Origin: Sphaerimonospora thailandensis
GTDB taxonomy: Bacteria; Actinomycetota; Actinomycetes; Streptosporangiales; Streptosporangiaceae
Length of the DNA stretch: 64,000 bases
Reading direction: 5' to 3'
Assembly (NCBI RefSeq): GCF_016863115.1
Contig: NZ_BOOG01000016.1
Coordinates: forward strand, 1 to 64,000
Part shown: in pieces, positions 1 through 9,555 of the stretch
Layout: each line of letters opens with the position of its first letter
Position numbering within the stretch: position 1 is the stretch's first letter
Notes under the pieces: model-generated
Database searches by the model: none
What the model saw: the letters and a program-made list of their open reading frames with translations, nothing else
Told to the model about the DNA's origin: nothing
Program-made: the position numbers and the translations under genes

Positions 1-520
1 CGCCGCACAACTCCAGCCGCAGCGTCTCGGTCATCGACGTCTGGGCGTGCTTGGCGGCGCAGTAGCCGCCGCCCCCCTCGTAGGAGACGAGCCCGGCGAC
101 CGACGTCAGCATCACCAGCACGCCGTCGCCCGAGGCGATCAGCTTCGGCAGCAGGGCCCTGGTCATCCGCAGCGAGCCGAGCACGTTCACGTCGTACATG
201 CGCTGCCAGTCGGCCACCCGTCCGGCGGCGACCGGTTCCAGGCCGATCGCGCCGCCGGCGTTGTTCACCAGCACGTCGCAGCGCTCGAGCGAGGCGGCCA
301 GGGCGTCCACGGACTCCTGCGAGGTCACGTCCAGCGTCGCGGCCCGGACCCCGGGGACCTCGTCGGCCAGTTTGTCCAGCCGGTCGCGTCGCCGCGCCGC
401 CGCCACCACCTCGAACCCCTCGGCGGCGAGCCGCCGGGCGGTCGCCTCGCCGATCCCGCCGCTCGCGCCGGTCACCACCGCGGTCCTGCGCTTCGTCACC
501 GCAAACCGTCCTTCTCGCAT
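1..520 (-). CDS. SDR family oxidoreductase, C-terminal end outside window
   Basis: This is the N-terminal ~170 residues of a classical short-chain dehydrogenase read on the minus strand; its 3' end lies beyond position 1. The Rossmann cofactor motif TGASGGIG follows the start, NNAG lies in the middle, and the catalytic YCAAK (Y-x3-K) is near the window edge. The ATG at 520 is used here; a GTG at 499 would also leave the TG-x3-G-x-G motif intact. The gene diverges from mshA. Substrate cannot be told from the sequence. Confidence 0.85.
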   Translation of the reverse strand, partial: MREGRFAVTKRRTAVVTGASGGIGEATARRLAAEGFEVVAAARRRDRLDKLADEVPGVRAATLDVTSQESVDALAASLERCDVLVNNAGGAIGLEPVAAGRVADWQRMYDVNVLGSLRMTRALLPKLIASGDGVLVMLTSVAGLVSYEGGGGYCAAKHAQTSMTETLRLELCG

Positions 521-680
521 CGCTCGGCACCTCGCTTCGGTCCCCGCGCGGGCGGCGTCGCGGGACACGTCCAGAGCGGGGACACCATCCTCTCAGGAGA
601 TGCATGTGGTCGGACGCACACGCACCCCCGGGAAGTTTGTGAAGAACTTTTCGGTTATAAGCGTCTCGGAGGTGGTTCGG

Positions 681-1964
681 GTGACGCTCAGACGGCGTCG
701 GATCAACCGGGTCGCGACGATCAGCGTGCATACGTCCCCGCTGGACCAACCGGGCACGGGGGACGCGGGAGGGATGAACGTCTACATCGTCGAGGTGGCC
801 AAACGCCTGGCGGCCCTTGGCATCGAAGTGGAGATCTTCACCCGGCGCACCGCACGCGATCTGCCGCCGGTCGCCGAGATCGTCCCCGGCGTCCTGGTCC
901 GTCACGTCACGGCCGGGCCGTACGAGGAACTGGACCGCGCCGACCTGCCCGGCCAGCTGTGCGGCTTCCTGTCCGGCGTGCTGCGCACCGAGGCGATGTA
1001 CGACCCGGGCCGCTACGACGTCATCCACTCGCACTACTGGCTGTCCGGTCAGGTCGGCTGGCTCGCCAAGGAGCGCTGGGGAGTGCCGCTCGTGCACACC
1101 ATGCACACGATGGCCAAGGTGAAGAACCTGCTGCTGGCCGAGGGCGACCGGCCCGAGCCGAAGATGCGGGTGCTCGGAGAGGAGCAGGTCGTCGAGGTCG
1201 CCGACCGGCTGGTGGCCAACACCGAGGCCGAAGCGGGGGAGCTGATCGACCTCTACGGGGCCGTCCGCGAGCGGGTGGCCGTCGTGAACCCGGGCGTCAA
1301 CCTCACCGTCTTCCGGCCGGGTTCCAAGAGCGAGGCGCGTCGCCGCCTCGGCCTGGCGCGGGACGCGCACGTGCTGCTGTTCGTCGGCCGCATCCAGCCG
1401 CTGAAGGCTCCGGACGTCCTGCTCAGGGCCGCGGCGCGCATGCTCGTCGAGAACCCGGCGCTGCGGTCGAGGCTGGTCGTCGCCTGCGTGGGCGGCCCCA
1501 GCGGCAACGGCCTGGCCCATCCGTCGCTGCTCGCCGACCTCGCCGCCGAGCTGGGCGTCTCCGATGTCGTACGGCTCGCGCCGCCAGCCCCGCAGGAGGA
1601 GCTGGCCGACTGGTACCGGGCGGCCGACCTGACCGTGGTGCCCTCCCACAACGAGTCCTTCGGCCTCGTCGCGCTGGAGTCCCAGGCGTGCGGTACGCCG
1701 GTGGCCGCCGCATCCGTGGGCGGGCTGCGCACGGCCGTCCAGGACGGCGTCTCCGGAGTGCTCGTCGGCACGCACGACCCCGGCGACTGGGCCCGGGCCC
1801 TCGGCCGCCTCGTCGAGCGCCCGTCGCTGCTCGACGAGCTGTCCGCGAACGCCGTACGGCACGCGACGGGTTTCGGCTGGTCGGCGACGGCCGCGCGGCT
1901 GGTGGACGTCTACGCCGGCGCGATCGCCCAACTCCATCGGATGCCCGTCGCGGTCAACTCGTAG
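681..1964 (+). CDS. mshA: D-inositol-3-phosphate glycosyltransferase (mycothiol biosynthesis)
   Basis: This 427-aa GT4-family, GT-B fold enzyme transfers GlcNAc from UDP-GlcNAc to inositol 3-phosphate, the first step of mycothiol synthesis in the cytoplasm. The N-terminal domain shows the loop [12 protein letters not shown], and the C-terminal nucleotide-sugar domain has [12 protein letters not shown] and the E-x7-E motif in [19 protein letters not shown]. An open frame extends far upstream, but the GTG at 681 is chosen because GGAGG lies 8 nt before it and homologues start just before the SVHTSPL strand. A YbjN-family gene and gpmA follow, a common actinobacterial order. Confidence 0.93.
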   Translation: MTLRRRRINRVATISVHTSPLDQPGTGDAGGMNVYIVEVAKRLAALGIEVEIFTRRTARDLPPVAEIVPGVLVRHVTAGPYEELDRADLPGQLCGFLSGVLRTEAMYDPGRYDVIHSHYWLSGQVGWLAKERWGVPLVHTMHTMAKVKNLLLAEGDRPEPKMRVLGEEQVVEVADRLVANTEAEAGELIDLYGAVRERVAVVNPGVNLTVFRPGSKSEARRRLGLARDAHVLLFVGRIQPLKAPDVLLRAAARMLVENPALRSRLVVACVGGPSGNGLAHPSLLADLAAELGVSDVVRLAPPAPQEELADWYRAADLTVVPSHNESFGLVALESQACGTPVAAASVGGLRTAVQDGVSGVLVGTHDPGDWARALGRLVERPSLLDELSANAVRHATGFGWSATAARLVDVYAGAIAQLHRMPVAVNS

Positions 1965-1973
1965 TCTGGATGT

Positions 1974-2489
1974 ATGAAACCGGACCAGGAAGGCCGCCGT
2001 CGCGCGGGTGCGGACCCGGAGGGCGTGATCGAGGCCGCGCTGAAGTCGGCGGAGCTGTCGTACGAACGGCCCAGGCCCGGGGCGTTCCTGGTCAAGCTGC
2101 CGGGCCAGCACAAGCTCACCACCATGACCTGGCTCATCGTCGGTGACCAGGCGCTCAACATCGAGGCGTTCTTCTGCCGGCAGCCGGACGAGAACCACGC
2201 CGAGTTCTACCGGTGGCTGCTGCTCAAGAACGGCTCGATGTACGGCGTGCACTTCGCCGTCGACTCCATCGGGGATGTGCATCTGGTCGGCAGGCTGCCG
2301 CTCGACTCGGTGACCGAGGCGGAGATCGACCGGGTCCTCGGCTGCGTGCTCACCTACTCCGACGAGTCGTTCGACCGTGCCCTGGAGCTCGGTTTCGCCT
2401 CGTCCATCCGGCGTGAGTGGGCGTGGCGGGTCAAGCGCGGCGAGTCGCTGGCCAACCTCGAACCCTTCGCCCGGGTGATCGACTCCTGA
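1974..2489 (+). CDS. YbjN domain-containing protein
   Basis: A 171-aa soluble protein of the YbjN family, whose members resemble type III secretion chaperones in fold but have no settled function in actinobacteria. Visible features are the opening helix (IEAALKSAELSYERP), the central strands around TMTWLIVGDQALNIEAFF, and a C-terminal arm ending WAWRVKRGESLANLEPF. The start lies 9 nt after the mshA stop. It has no Shine-Dalgarno, but the hexamer TAGTCT (1962-1967, overlapping the mshA stop) ends 6 nt before the ATG, so a leaderless transcript is plausible. Confidence 0.85.
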   Translation: MKPDQEGRRRAGADPEGVIEAALKSAELSYERPRPGAFLVKLPGQHKLTTMTWLIVGDQALNIEAFFCRQPDENHAEFYRWLLLKNGSMYGVHFAVDSIGDVHLVGRLPLDSVTEAEIDRVLGCVLTYSDESFDRALELGFASSIRREWAWRVKRGESLANLEPFARVIDS

Positions 2490-2537
2490 TGCCGCTCGCC
2501 GACGGAGTGAAAACCGTACGTCGATAAGATTGGCCGC

Positions 2538-3281
2538 ATGGCGACTTTGGTGCTGCTGCGGCACGGCGAGAGCGAATGGAATGTCAAGGGCCTGTTCACC
2601 GGATGGGTGGACGTCACACTCTCGCCGACCGGCGAGGAGGAGGCACGACGGGGTGGTCGGCTCCTCGCCGAGGCGGGTATCCACCCCGACGTGGTGCACA
2701 CCTCCGTGCTCACCCGGGCGATCAAGACCGCCGACCTCGCCCTCGAGGCGGCCGACCTGCTGTGGTTGCCGGTCCGCCGCTCCTGGCGGCTGAACGAGCG
2801 CCACTACGGCGCGCTGCAGGGTAAGGACAAGGCCCAGACCCGCGCCGAGTTCGGCGACGAGCAGTTCATGCTGTGGCGCCGGTCCTATGACGTCCCGCCG
2901 CCGCCGATCGCGGACGACGACGAATACTCCCAGCTCGGTGACCGCCGGTACGGCACGCTGCCGCCGGAGCTGCTGCCCAGGACCGAGTGCCTGAAGGACG
3001 TCGTGGAGCGGATGCTGCCGTACTGGTACGACGAGATCGTGCCGGACCTGGCCGTCGGCCGTACCGTGCTCGTGGTGGCCCACGGCAACTCGCTGCGCGC
3101 GCTCGTCAAGCATCTGGAGGGCATCGGCGACGCGGAGATCGCGGGGCTGAACATTCCGACCGGCATTCCGCTGCGCTACGAGCTGGACGCCGACTTCCGC
3201 CCGGTCGGCAAGGGCGAGTACCTCGACCCCGAGGCCGCCGCCGCCGCCATCGAGGCGGTCGCCAACCAGGGCAAGAAGTAA
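2538..3281 (+). CDS. gpmA: 2,3-bisphosphoglycerate-dependent phosphoglycerate mutase
   Basis: A 247-aa glycolytic enzyme interconverting 3- and 2-phosphoglycerate through a phosphohistidine. The phosphorylated His is in [10 protein letters not shown] (about residue 9), the second catalytic His is in [14 protein letters not shown] (about 178), and the acid is in [14 protein letters not shown]. Length matches the dimeric bacterial type. No Shine-Dalgarno precedes the ATG; TAAGAT at 2525-2530 with a 7-nt spacer suggests a leaderless mRNA. The order mshA-ybjN-gpmA-senX3 is conserved in many actinomycetes. Confidence 0.95.
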   Translation: MATLVLLRHGESEWNVKGLFTGWVDVTLSPTGEEEARRGGRLLAEAGIHPDVVHTSVLTRAIKTADLALEAADLLWLPVRRSWRLNERHYGALQGKDKAQTRAEFGDEQFMLWRRSYDVPPPPIADDDEYSQLGDRRYGTLPPELLPRTECLKDVVERMLPYWYDEIVPDLAVGRTVLVVAHGNSLRALVKHLEGIGDAEIAGLNIPTGIPLRYELDADFRPVGKGEYLDPEAAAAAIEAVANQGKK

Positions 3282-3440
3282 CCGGTCCGGCCGGCGCCCC
3301 GAACGTGGGCGCCGCGTATGCGACCAGCTGAGCGGCGTCCATGAACGAATATTGACCGCTGGGTGAAATTTGCCGGAAAGTCCTGGTCATGCCCAGTACG
3401 GCAGGGCAGGCGGATGGAATCGCCGCCTAGCATTCTTACC

Positions 3441-4619
3441 GTGAACGAGTTGTTGGCGAGCCTCGCGGCGATGGGCGGATTCGTCGCCGGCTCAGTCGTG
3501 ATGCTCGCGATCCGCCGGCAGGCGAACACCGAGGCGCACGTGACGACGGCACGGCCAGCCGAAACCCTGCCGCCCGGCGTCGCGTCGGTCCTCGCAGTGC
3601 TGCCGTCCTCGGCCGTCGTCCTGGACCGGGAGGACCGCGTGCTGCGCGCGAGCTCGGCCGCCCGGGCCTTCGGCCTGGTCCGCGGGGACTCTCTCATGGC
3701 GGCCGAACTGCTCGCGCTGGCCAGGAAGGTACGCAGGGACGGCGAGATCCGCGAGAGCGAGATAGAGACGGCCGGTCGCGAGTTCGGGCAGGAGACGACC
3801 ACGTTCGCCGTCCGGGTGGCCCCGCTGGGCGCGCACGGCCAGGTGCTCGTCCTCGCCGAGGACCAGACCGAGCGGCAGCGGGTCGAGGCCGTACGCAGAG
3901 ACTTCGTGGCCAACGTGAGTCACGAGTTGAAGACCCCGGTCGGCGCGCTGAGCCTGCTCGCCGAGACCGTACAGGGCGCGGCCGACGAACCCGACGCGGT
4001 GAAGCGCTTCGCCGGACGAATGCAGCATGAGGCGTCCCGTCTGACCTACCTCGTACAGGACCTGATCACGCTCTCGCGCATACAGGGCGGCGAGCCCATC
4101 CCGGCTCCCGGGCCGGTACGGATCGACGAGGCCGTCCATGACGCCATCGACCGCTGCAACACCAAGGCCTCGGCGAAGGACATCACGCTGGCGGCGGGCG
4201 GCGCGGAGGACCTGGTGGCCTGGGGAGACGACGAGCTTCTGGTCACGGCCCTGCGCAACCTGATCGACAACGCGATCGCCTACAGCCCGGAGCACACGCG
4301 CGTGGTGGTGAGCGCGCGGGTGACGCGGGGCTCGATCGAGGTGAGCGTGAGCGATCAGGGCATCGGCATCCCGGAGTCGGCCCAGGAACGGATCTTCGAA
4401 CGGTTCTTCCGGGTCGACCCCGCCCGGTCCCGGGCCACCGGCGGCACCGGGCTCGGGCTCGCGATCGTCAAGCACGTGGCCGTCGCCCACGGCGGCGAGG
4501 TCAGCGTGTGGAGCAAGGAAGGCTCCGGATCGACCTTCACCCTCCGCCTGCCCGCGTTCGAGGACGGTCAGGCGGTCGACGCATCGAGTACGACCAACCC
4601 CCTGGAGGCCGCCAAGTGA
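3441..4619 (+). CDS. senX3: Sensor histidine kinase SenX3 (phosphate sensing)
   Basis: Membrane histidine kinase that works with RegX3 in the phosphate-starvation response. It has one N-terminal membrane helix (LLASLAAMGGFVAGSVVMLAI), a PAS-like domain (about residues 35-130), the dimerisation/phosphoacceptor helix with His in FVANVSHELKTPVGALS, and an ATPase domain with N box (NLIDNAIAYSP), DQGIGIP and GGTGLGLAIVK. The start is uncertain. GTG 3441 is preferred because TAGCAT (3428-3433) is 7 nt upstream, suggesting leaderless expression; an in-frame ATG at 3414 has only a weak ribosome site. The stop overlaps the regX3 start by 4 bp. Confidence 0.9.
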   Translation: MNELLASLAAMGGFVAGSVVMLAIRRQANTEAHVTTARPAETLPPGVASVLAVLPSSAVVLDREDRVLRASSAARAFGLVRGDSLMAAELLALARKVRRDGEIRESEIETAGREFGQETTTFAVRVAPLGAHGQVLVLAEDQTERQRVEAVRRDFVANVSHELKTPVGALSLLAETVQGAADEPDAVKRFAGRMQHEASRLTYLVQDLITLSRIQGGEPIPAPGPVRIDEAVHDAIDRCNTKASAKDITLAAGGAEDLVAWGDDELLVTALRNLIDNAIAYSPEHTRVVVSARVTRGSIEVSVSDQGIGIPESAQERIFERFFRVDPARSRATGGTGLGLAIVKHVAVAHGGEVSVWSKEGSGSTFTLRLPAFEDGQAVDASSTTNPLEAAK

Positions 4620-5305
4620 CGCGGGTTCTCGTTGTGGAGGACGAGGAGTCCTTCTCCGACGCCTTGTCGTACATGCTCCGCAAGGAAGGGTTCGAGGTCG
4701 CCGTGGCGGCGACCGGACCGGACGCGCTGGACGCCTTCGACCGCGACGGCGCGGACATCGTCCTGCTCGATCTGATGCTTCCGGGACTTCCCGGGACAGA
4801 GGTGTGCCGAACGCTCCGGCAGCGGTCGAACGTTCCCGTGATCATGTTGACCGCGAAGGACAGCGAGATCGACAAGGTCGTCGGCCTGGAGCTCGGGGCC
4901 GACGACTACGTGACCAAGCCGTTCTCGTCAAGAGAGCTGGTGGCCCGCATCCGTGCGGTGCTGCGGCGGCGTGGCGACGTCGAGGAGCCGGAGTCGGCGG
5001 TGCTCACGGCCGGGCCGGTCCGGATGGACGTGGACCGGCACGTCGTGGCCGTACGCGGCCGGCAGGTGCAACTCCCGCTCAAGGAGTTCGAACTGCTCGA
5101 GGTGCTGCTGCGCAACGTCGGGCGGGTGCTGACCCGCGGCCAGCTCATCGACCGGGTATGGGGAGCCGACTACGTGGGCGACACCAAGACCCTGGACGTC
5201 CACGTCAAGCGCCTGCGCGCCAAGGTCGAGGCGGATCCCGCGAACCCGCGCTGCATCCTCACTGTCCGCGGCCTCGGCTACAAGTTCGACCCGATCGAGG
5301 ACTGA
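4616..5305 (+). CDS. regX3: Response regulator RegX3 (OmpR/PhoB type)
   Basis: A 229-aa response regulator. The receiver domain has the acidic pair in VVEDEES, phosphoacceptor Asp in IVLLDLMLPG, Thr in IMLTAKD and Lys in YVTKPFSSREL. The C-terminal winged helix has the recognition region RVLTRGQLIDRVWG followed by TKTLDVHVKRLRAK and RGLGYKF. The GTG start overlaps the senX3 stop (GTGA), so the pair is translationally coupled. By family knowledge it controls phosphate-uptake genes when phosphorylated by SenX3. Confidence 0.95.
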   Translation: MTRVLVVEDEESFSDALSYMLRKEGFEVAVAATGPDALDAFDRDGADIVLLDLMLPGLPGTEVCRTLRQRSNVPVIMLTAKDSEIDKVVGLELGADDYVTKPFSSRELVARIRAVLRRRGDVEEPESAVLTAGPVRMDVDRHVVAVRGRQVQLPLKEFELLEVLLRNVGRVLTRGQLIDRVWGADYVGDTKTLDVHVKRLRAKVEADPANPRCILTVRGLGYKFDPIED

Positions 5306-5320
5306 CAGCGATCCCAGGTT

Positions 5321-5355
5321 CCGGTTCCGGTACGGCTGTGGCGTACCGGAACCGG
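5321..5355. terminator. Bidirectional hairpin between regX3 and the lipoprotein gene
   Basis: A perfect 14-bp stem (CCGGTTCCGGTACG at 5321-5334 pairing with 5342-5355) with a 7-nt loop lies between two convergent genes. There is no U-tract, which is usual in GC-rich actinomycetes. Confidence 0.7.
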
Positions 5356-5367
5356 ACGTCGGGTGTC

Positions 5368-5991
5368 TCAGGTCTGCTCGTTGAGATCCGGGGCCGGGGA
5401 CCCGGACGGCGTGGGGCTCGCGGTCGGGGACTCCGACGGCATCGGGGTGGCGGACGGCGGGGCGGCCGGCGGAAGCGAGGCGAACTCGCGGCTCCTGGTG
5501 ATCACCGGCACGTCGAGCGGGATGGCTCCGGCGTTCTTGAACTGCAGAGTGAGCCGCAGGGTCTCGCCGCCGCGCAGCGGCCGCTTGAGCCCCTCGACGG
5601 TGACGCCGGGCGTCTTGACGAGTGTGGCCGGCTGCACCTCGATCGGGCTGGGCACGTTGACGCGGACGGCCTGCTGGTCGTCCGTCGCGATGGAGGTGAG
5701 GGTGTCGGCGCCCTCGTTGTTGCTCACGAGCGTGAGGTAGACCGGTGCCGAGCCTCCGGCGGCGATCTGCTGACCCGAGTCCGGGCCGAGGACGAACGCC
5801 TGGCTGATCATGACGCCGTTCTTGCCGTAGCTCATGCCCGAGCCGGTGTTCTCCATGAGGACTCCCGCCTCCGTCGGGGAGTAGGGCATGTTGGTGTTGG
5901 CGTCGAAACCGGCGCCACACGCGGCCAGTGCAGGGATGGCGGTGAGGAGCGCGGCAATGGCGATCACCCTGCGGCGGCTGCTGCTGGTCAC
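5368..5991 (-). CDS. Putative lipoprotein
   Basis: A 207-aa exported protein with a basic N-terminus, hydrophobic segment and lipobox (ALAAC), so it should be lipid-anchored outside the cytoplasmic membrane. The middle part is a beta-rich domain containing GVMISQAFVLGPDSG and LTLQFKNAG. The pattern resembles the copper-chaperone (PCuAC)-like lipoproteins often found beside senX3-regX3, but the methionine/histidine copper ligands are not obvious. The C-terminus is a Pro/Ser-rich tail. The GTG at 5991 is chosen because AAGGAG lies about 10 nt upstream; an in-frame start at 6036 is less likely. Confidence 0.8.
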   Translation of the reverse strand: MTSSSRRRVIAIAALLTAIPALAACGAGFDANTNMPYSPTEAGVLMENTGSGMSYGKNGVMISQAFVLGPDSGQQIAAGGSAPVYLTLVSNNEGADTLTSIATDDQQAVRVNVPSPIEVQPATLVKTPGVTVEGLKRPLRGGETLRLTLQFKNAGAIPLDVPVITRSREFASLPPAAPPSATPMPSESPTASPTPSGSPAPDLNEQT

Positions 5992-6254
5992 GGTTCGAGG
6001 TCTCCTTGGTACGGACGTGTATGGGGCAGCAATCACCTTATCCGCGCGGCTGACCGGTTCGACGGCCGCTCCCGGCGGTGTCGGAAAGGCCTGGCAGTGC
6101 AGGTCACCCTGTATGCCAGAAATGCCGATTCATAGAGTCGACGGCTTGTCAAGTCCCAAAACGAGGCTTTGACCTGCAGTTATGTTCCTTTCACTGTTCC
6201 GAGAGGCGGTGGCCACGTGGTACCCTGGAGTACAGCGGAAGGGGTACTCGTCAC

Positions 6255-6737
6255 ATGACTTTCCAGGTCGGCGACACTGTCGTCTACCCCCACCATGGGG
6301 CTGCTCGGATCGAGGCCATCACGACCCGAACCATCAAGGGTGAGGAAAAGACCTATTTGGTGCTGAAGGTCGACAAGGGCGACCTTACCGTACAGGTGCC
6401 AGCGGAAAACGCCGAACTCGTCGGGGTACGCGACGTCGTCGGCCAAGAGGGACTCGAGCGCGTTTTCGACGTGCTGCGCATGCCGCACACGGAGGAGCCC
6501 ACCAACTGGTCCCGCCGCTACAAGGCCAACCTTGAGAAGCTCGCGTCGGGTGACGTCAACAAGGTGGCCGAGGTCGTACGCGACCTTTGGCGCCGGGACA
6601 AGGAACGCGGCCTGTCCGCGGGTGAGAAGCGAATGCTGGCGAAGGCACGGCAGATTCTCGTGAGCGAACTCGCCCTGGCCGAGAAGACCAACGAGGACAA
6701 GGCCGAAGCTCTGCTCGACGAGGTGCTGAACTCCTGA
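6255..6737 (+). CDS. carD: CarD family transcriptional regulator
   Basis: A 160-aa RNA-polymerase-binding regulator that stabilises open complexes, mainly at rRNA and housekeeping promoters. The N-terminal Tudor-like RNAP-interaction domain ([26 protein letters not shown]) is followed by the helical DNA-binding domain with the conserved Trp in [16 protein letters not shown] and [22 protein letters not shown]. The ATG is preceded by GGAAGGGG. The ispF start is only 2 nt after the stop, so the two are probably cotranscribed. Confidence 0.95.
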   Translation: MTFQVGDTVVYPHHGAARIEAITTRTIKGEEKTYLVLKVDKGDLTVQVPAENAELVGVRDVVGQEGLERVFDVLRMPHTEEPTNWSRRYKANLEKLASGDVNKVAEVVRDLWRRDKERGLSAGEKRMLAKARQILVSELALAEKTNEDKAEALLDEVLNS

Positions 6738-6739
6738 AT

Positions 6740-7210
6740 ATGACATCGCCAAGGGTGGGCGTCGGAGTCGATGTCCACCCTTTCGCGTTCGGTAGGGATC
6801 TCCACCTCGCAGGGCTGTACTGGCCCGGGGAGACCGGCCTCGCCGGGCACTCGGACGGCGACGCCGCCGCCCACGCGTGCTGCGACGCGCTGTTGTCGGC
6901 CGCCGGACTCGGAGACGTCGGCGGCCTGTTCGGCACCGCCGACGCGAGATGGGCCGGGGCCTCCGGTGTCGCACTCCTCGAGGAGACCGTACGGCAGGTG
7001 CGGGCGGCCGGTTTCGAGATCGGCAACGTGGCGGTGCAGATCATCGGCAACCGCCCGAAGGTCGCACCGCGACGTGCGGAGGCGGAGAAGACACTGGGGG
7101 CGGCGATCGGCGCGCCGGTCAGCGTCAGCGCCACCACCACCGACGGTCTCGGTCTCACCGGCCGGGGCGAGGGCATCGCGGCCATCGCGACCGCCGTCAT
7201 TCTCCGTTGA
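6740..7210 (+). CDS. ispF: 2-C-methyl-D-erythritol 2,4-cyclodiphosphate synthase
   Basis: A 156-aa enzyme of the MEP isoprenoid pathway that cyclises CDP-ME-2-phosphate. Metal ligands are seen in GVDVHPF and in [16 protein letters not shown], and the C-terminal [17 protein letters not shown] completes the active site. It sits immediately after carD and before cysS/rlmB, as in other actinomycetes. The partner ispD, usually between carD and ispF, is absent here. Confidence 0.95.
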   Translation: MTSPRVGVGVDVHPFAFGRDLHLAGLYWPGETGLAGHSDGDAAAHACCDALLSAAGLGDVGGLFGTADARWAGASGVALLEETVRQVRAAGFEIGNVAVQIIGNRPKVAPRRAEAEKTLGAAIGAPVSVSATTTDGLGLTGRGEGIAAIATAVILR

Positions 7211-7341
7211 CGTCGACCGGGACCACGCGGTGAGAACGTCCGGGACCGCCACTCTTTTTCGTTTGCTGGACGCATATTTCCCGGACGTGGGGTATCCCTC
7301 CCCCCTGAGAGTGAAAGGGTCACCCTCAAGGGGAGGTCGAT

Positions 7342-7611
7342 ATGACAATCGGGACGATTTTCGGCGCCATCATCATCGGTGCGATCATCGGTGCTCTCGG
7401 GCGCCTCTTCCTGCCGGGCCGGCAGCCGATCGGCTGGATTCTGACGATCGTGGTCGGCATCGTCGCCGCGCTGATCGGAACCGCTCTCGCCCAGGTCATG
7501 GGAGTGTCGACCACGCCGGGTGTCGACTGGATCGAACTCGTCATGCAGGTGGTGCTGGCGGTCGTCGGCGTCTCGATCGTGGCCGGCATCCGCGGCCGAT
7601 CCCGCGTCTAG
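7342..7611 (+). CDS. GlsB/YeaQ/YmgE family membrane protein
   Basis: An 89-aa protein of three hydrophobic helices rich in Gly and Ile (IIIGAIIGALGRLFLPGRQPIGW, then TIVVGIVAALIGTAL and VVLAVVGVSIVAGI). This is the pattern of the transglycosylase-associated YeaQ/GlsB stress-response family, whose molecular role is not defined. GGGGAGG lies just before the ATG. Confidence 0.85.
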   Translation: MTIGTIFGAIIIGAIIGALGRLFLPGRQPIGWILTIVVGIVAALIGTALAQVMGVSTTPGVDWIELVMQVVLAVVGVSIVAGIRGRSRV

Positions 7612-7675
7612 GCAATGGGTAGCCCGCAAGCCGGCATGCGAGGCGGAACCGGCAAGCCGTGTCATGACCAGTGAG

Positions 7676-7709
7676 GGCCCGCCAGGCCGTTGAAGCGACC
7701 TGGCGGGCC
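7676..7709. terminator. Hairpin between convergent genes
   Basis: An 11-bp perfect stem (GGCCCGCCAGG at 7676-7686 with its complement at 7699-7709) with a 12-nt loop sits between the YeaQ-like gene and the convergent DUF2637 gene. It could terminate both. Confidence 0.6.
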
Positions 7710-7884
7710 GTAGCACGTTGTACGGGTGTCACGGGTGGTCCCCCGGTCACATCCGTCCGGATTCTCTCTGCTCCTCCGGGTCTGATTCCGCTGCCACGGA
7801 TGGCGGCGTGATTCGTGGCGTGATTCAAACGGTTCACGCGGAATCGGCGATTATTGGCCGATCTGGTCCTTTCGGGGAGCTTCG

Positions 7885-9438
7885 TTATTTGGGCGGGAGC
7901 GGGGTGCTCCGCATGCGCCCGGACGGCGGGGCGAGCGGCACGTCGTCGCGTTCGTCGCCGTGGTCGGGGCGGGCGCCGCTGGGGGCGTGTTGTTCCTCCG
8001 GGTCGGCGGCCTCCATGTCATGGGCCGGGTCAGAGGCACCTGGGATGTCAGAGGCGCCGGGGATGTGGCGGAGCGGTTGCGTGTCGACGCCCGACTCGTC
8101 CATCGTCGCGGGTTCCATCGCCCGATCCGGCGCGGACGCGGGATCGGACACGACATCGGGCACCGGAGCGGGCAGTGGGCCGGGCGCCGGCGTGGACCCG
8201 GCGGTCGAGGCGTCATCGGGAGCCTCGGACGCCGCGGAGGCGTGTGCCGACTCGGGCTCGTCGGGAGGTTCGCCGGCGGCCCGGCGCCTGGGATGGACGA
8301 GCACGTCACCCGTACGGGGACGGACCAGGTCACCCCAGCGGAGGGGACGGTCGCGCGGCGGCTCCGATGACCCCGGGGACTCTGATGACTCCGGTGACTC
8401 CGATGACCCCGGGGATTCGGGTGGCTCTGGCGACTCGGGTCGCTCTGCCGACGGGGATGGCTCTGGGGACTCCGAGGGCTGTTGAGCCTTGGCCGGTTCA
8501 GCGGCCGAGGCTTCGGCGGCAGAGTTCCGGGTGTCGGGGCCTTGGGTGTCGGAGGACTGGGCGTCGGAGGACTGGGCGTCGGGGGACTGGTCGGTGGGCG
8601 GCTGCCCTGCCGTGGACCGGAGACCGGAGACCGCATCCGTCTCGCCGGGGTCGGCGGGAGCGGGTGGCGTAGCCGACGCGGCAGCCGTACCGACCGGGCC
8701 TGCCGGGGCGGTACGTGGAGGAACGGCAGGACTGGGTCCGACGCCGGGTGTGGGTTCGTCGCCGGGAGTGGACTCGAGGGGGAGGGCCCTCCGTTCTCGG
8801 TCGAACGGCACGAAATCCTCGTCCTCCCCGGCATCCTCCCCGGCATCCTCCCCGGCATCCTCGTCGTCGAGGTCGGCCCGGTTCGTACGTGCGTGTTTGA
8901 GAAGGAGCAGCAGGAGCCAGAGCCCGAGAACGAGCATCACCCAGGGAAGCATCGCCACGACGACGGCCGCCTGCCTCGGGTCGAAGGTCGTCTCGGTGGC
9001 GGTCGACACGGCGGCCGCGGCAGCGGCCGCCAGCAGGAGGATCAGGATGAAGCCGGCCTGTGACCGCACCAGCGGTCGCACGCCGCGCAGCAGGGGAACG
9101 CACACCAGGGCGACGATCAGCAGAACGTCGAACGCCGCGGGGTAGAGGTAGGCGAGCTGCGGATCAGCGCGTCCGGCGAGGGCCAGTTGACGCAGATCCT
9201 CGAAGGAAAGCGCGCAGGCCGCCCCAGCCAGCAGGGCAAGGGCGACGGCCGCCAGGCCGACGGCCGTACGGCGCAGCGCGAGGGGGGTCTCGGCGGCGGT
9301 GGATCGAGAGGAGCGGGAAGTGGACCGCACGACGGCGCGGGTTCCGGCGGCCGTGGTACGGCGTTCCGAGGTGCTGGCGACACCGTGTCCTCGAGAGTCG
9401 GCGCCACGGTGTCCTTGAGCGGGGGGAGTCGCGTTCAT
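7885..9438 (-). CDS. DUF2637-type membrane protein with long disordered C-terminus
   Basis: A 517-aa protein. After about 55 disordered residues there are four transmembrane helices (roughly residues 55-190; SFEDLRQLALAG and PAAFDVLLIVALVCVPLL lie in the first half). This matches the DUF2637 layout, which includes actinomycete plasmid-spread (SpdB-like) proteins. The remaining ~320 residues are Pro/Glu/Ser-rich low complexity with short repeats (AGED x3, then PES/SSES runs). Base composition is that of the neighbours. Function is unknown; a cytoplasmic disordered tail is inferred. Confidence 0.75.
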   Translation of the reverse strand: MNATPPAQGHRGADSRGHGVASTSERRTTAAGTRAVVRSTSRSSRSTAAETPLALRRTAVGLAAVALALLAGAACALSFEDLRQLALAGRADPQLAYLYPAAFDVLLIVALVCVPLLRGVRPLVRSQAGFILILLLAAAAAAAVSTATETTFDPRQAAVVVAMLPWVMLVLGLWLLLLLLKHARTNRADLDDEDAGEDAGEDAGEDEDFVPFDRERRALPLESTPGDEPTPGVGPSPAVPPRTAPAGPVGTAAASATPPAPADPGETDAVSGLRSTAGQPPTDQSPDAQSSDAQSSDTQGPDTRNSAAEASAAEPAKAQQPSESPEPSPSAERPESPEPPESPGSSESPESSESPGSSEPPRDRPLRWGDLVRPRTGDVLVHPRRRAAGEPPDEPESAHASAASEAPDDASTAGSTPAPGPLPAPVPDVVSDPASAPDRAMEPATMDESGVDTQPLRHIPGASDIPGASDPAHDMEAADPEEQHAPSGARPDHGDERDDVPLAPPSGRMRSTPLPPK

Positions 9439-9515
9439 GGCTTTTCGAGCCTACAGAATGGGCCCGGTAGGTAGATCGGTACCGCAGGATCCAGTGGTGA
9501 AGTGGCGCTACGGGG

Positions 9516-9555
9516 CCGTCAAGAGCCGTCAAGAACCGTCAAGAGCCGTCAAGAG
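9516..9555. repeat. Four tandem 10-bp repeats (CCGTCAAGAG)
   Basis: Four head-to-tail copies of CCGTCAAGAG (the second ends AA) occupy 9516-9555 in the divergent intergenic region between the DUF2637 gene and the oxidoreductase gene. The period is about one helical turn, so the copies would face the same side of the DNA. Confidence 0.9.

Noticed and set aside
47-2146. A 699-codon plus-strand frame through the SDR and mshA
   Set aside because: It overlaps the SDR antisense and mshA in another frame, and its Arg/Pro/Gly-rich translation has no family motif. It is a GC-driven shadow.
7885-9438. Plus-strand frames over the repeat-rich DUF2637 gene
   Set aside because: The repeats give open frames on both strands, but only the minus strand encodes the four-helix membrane domain and a sensible start.
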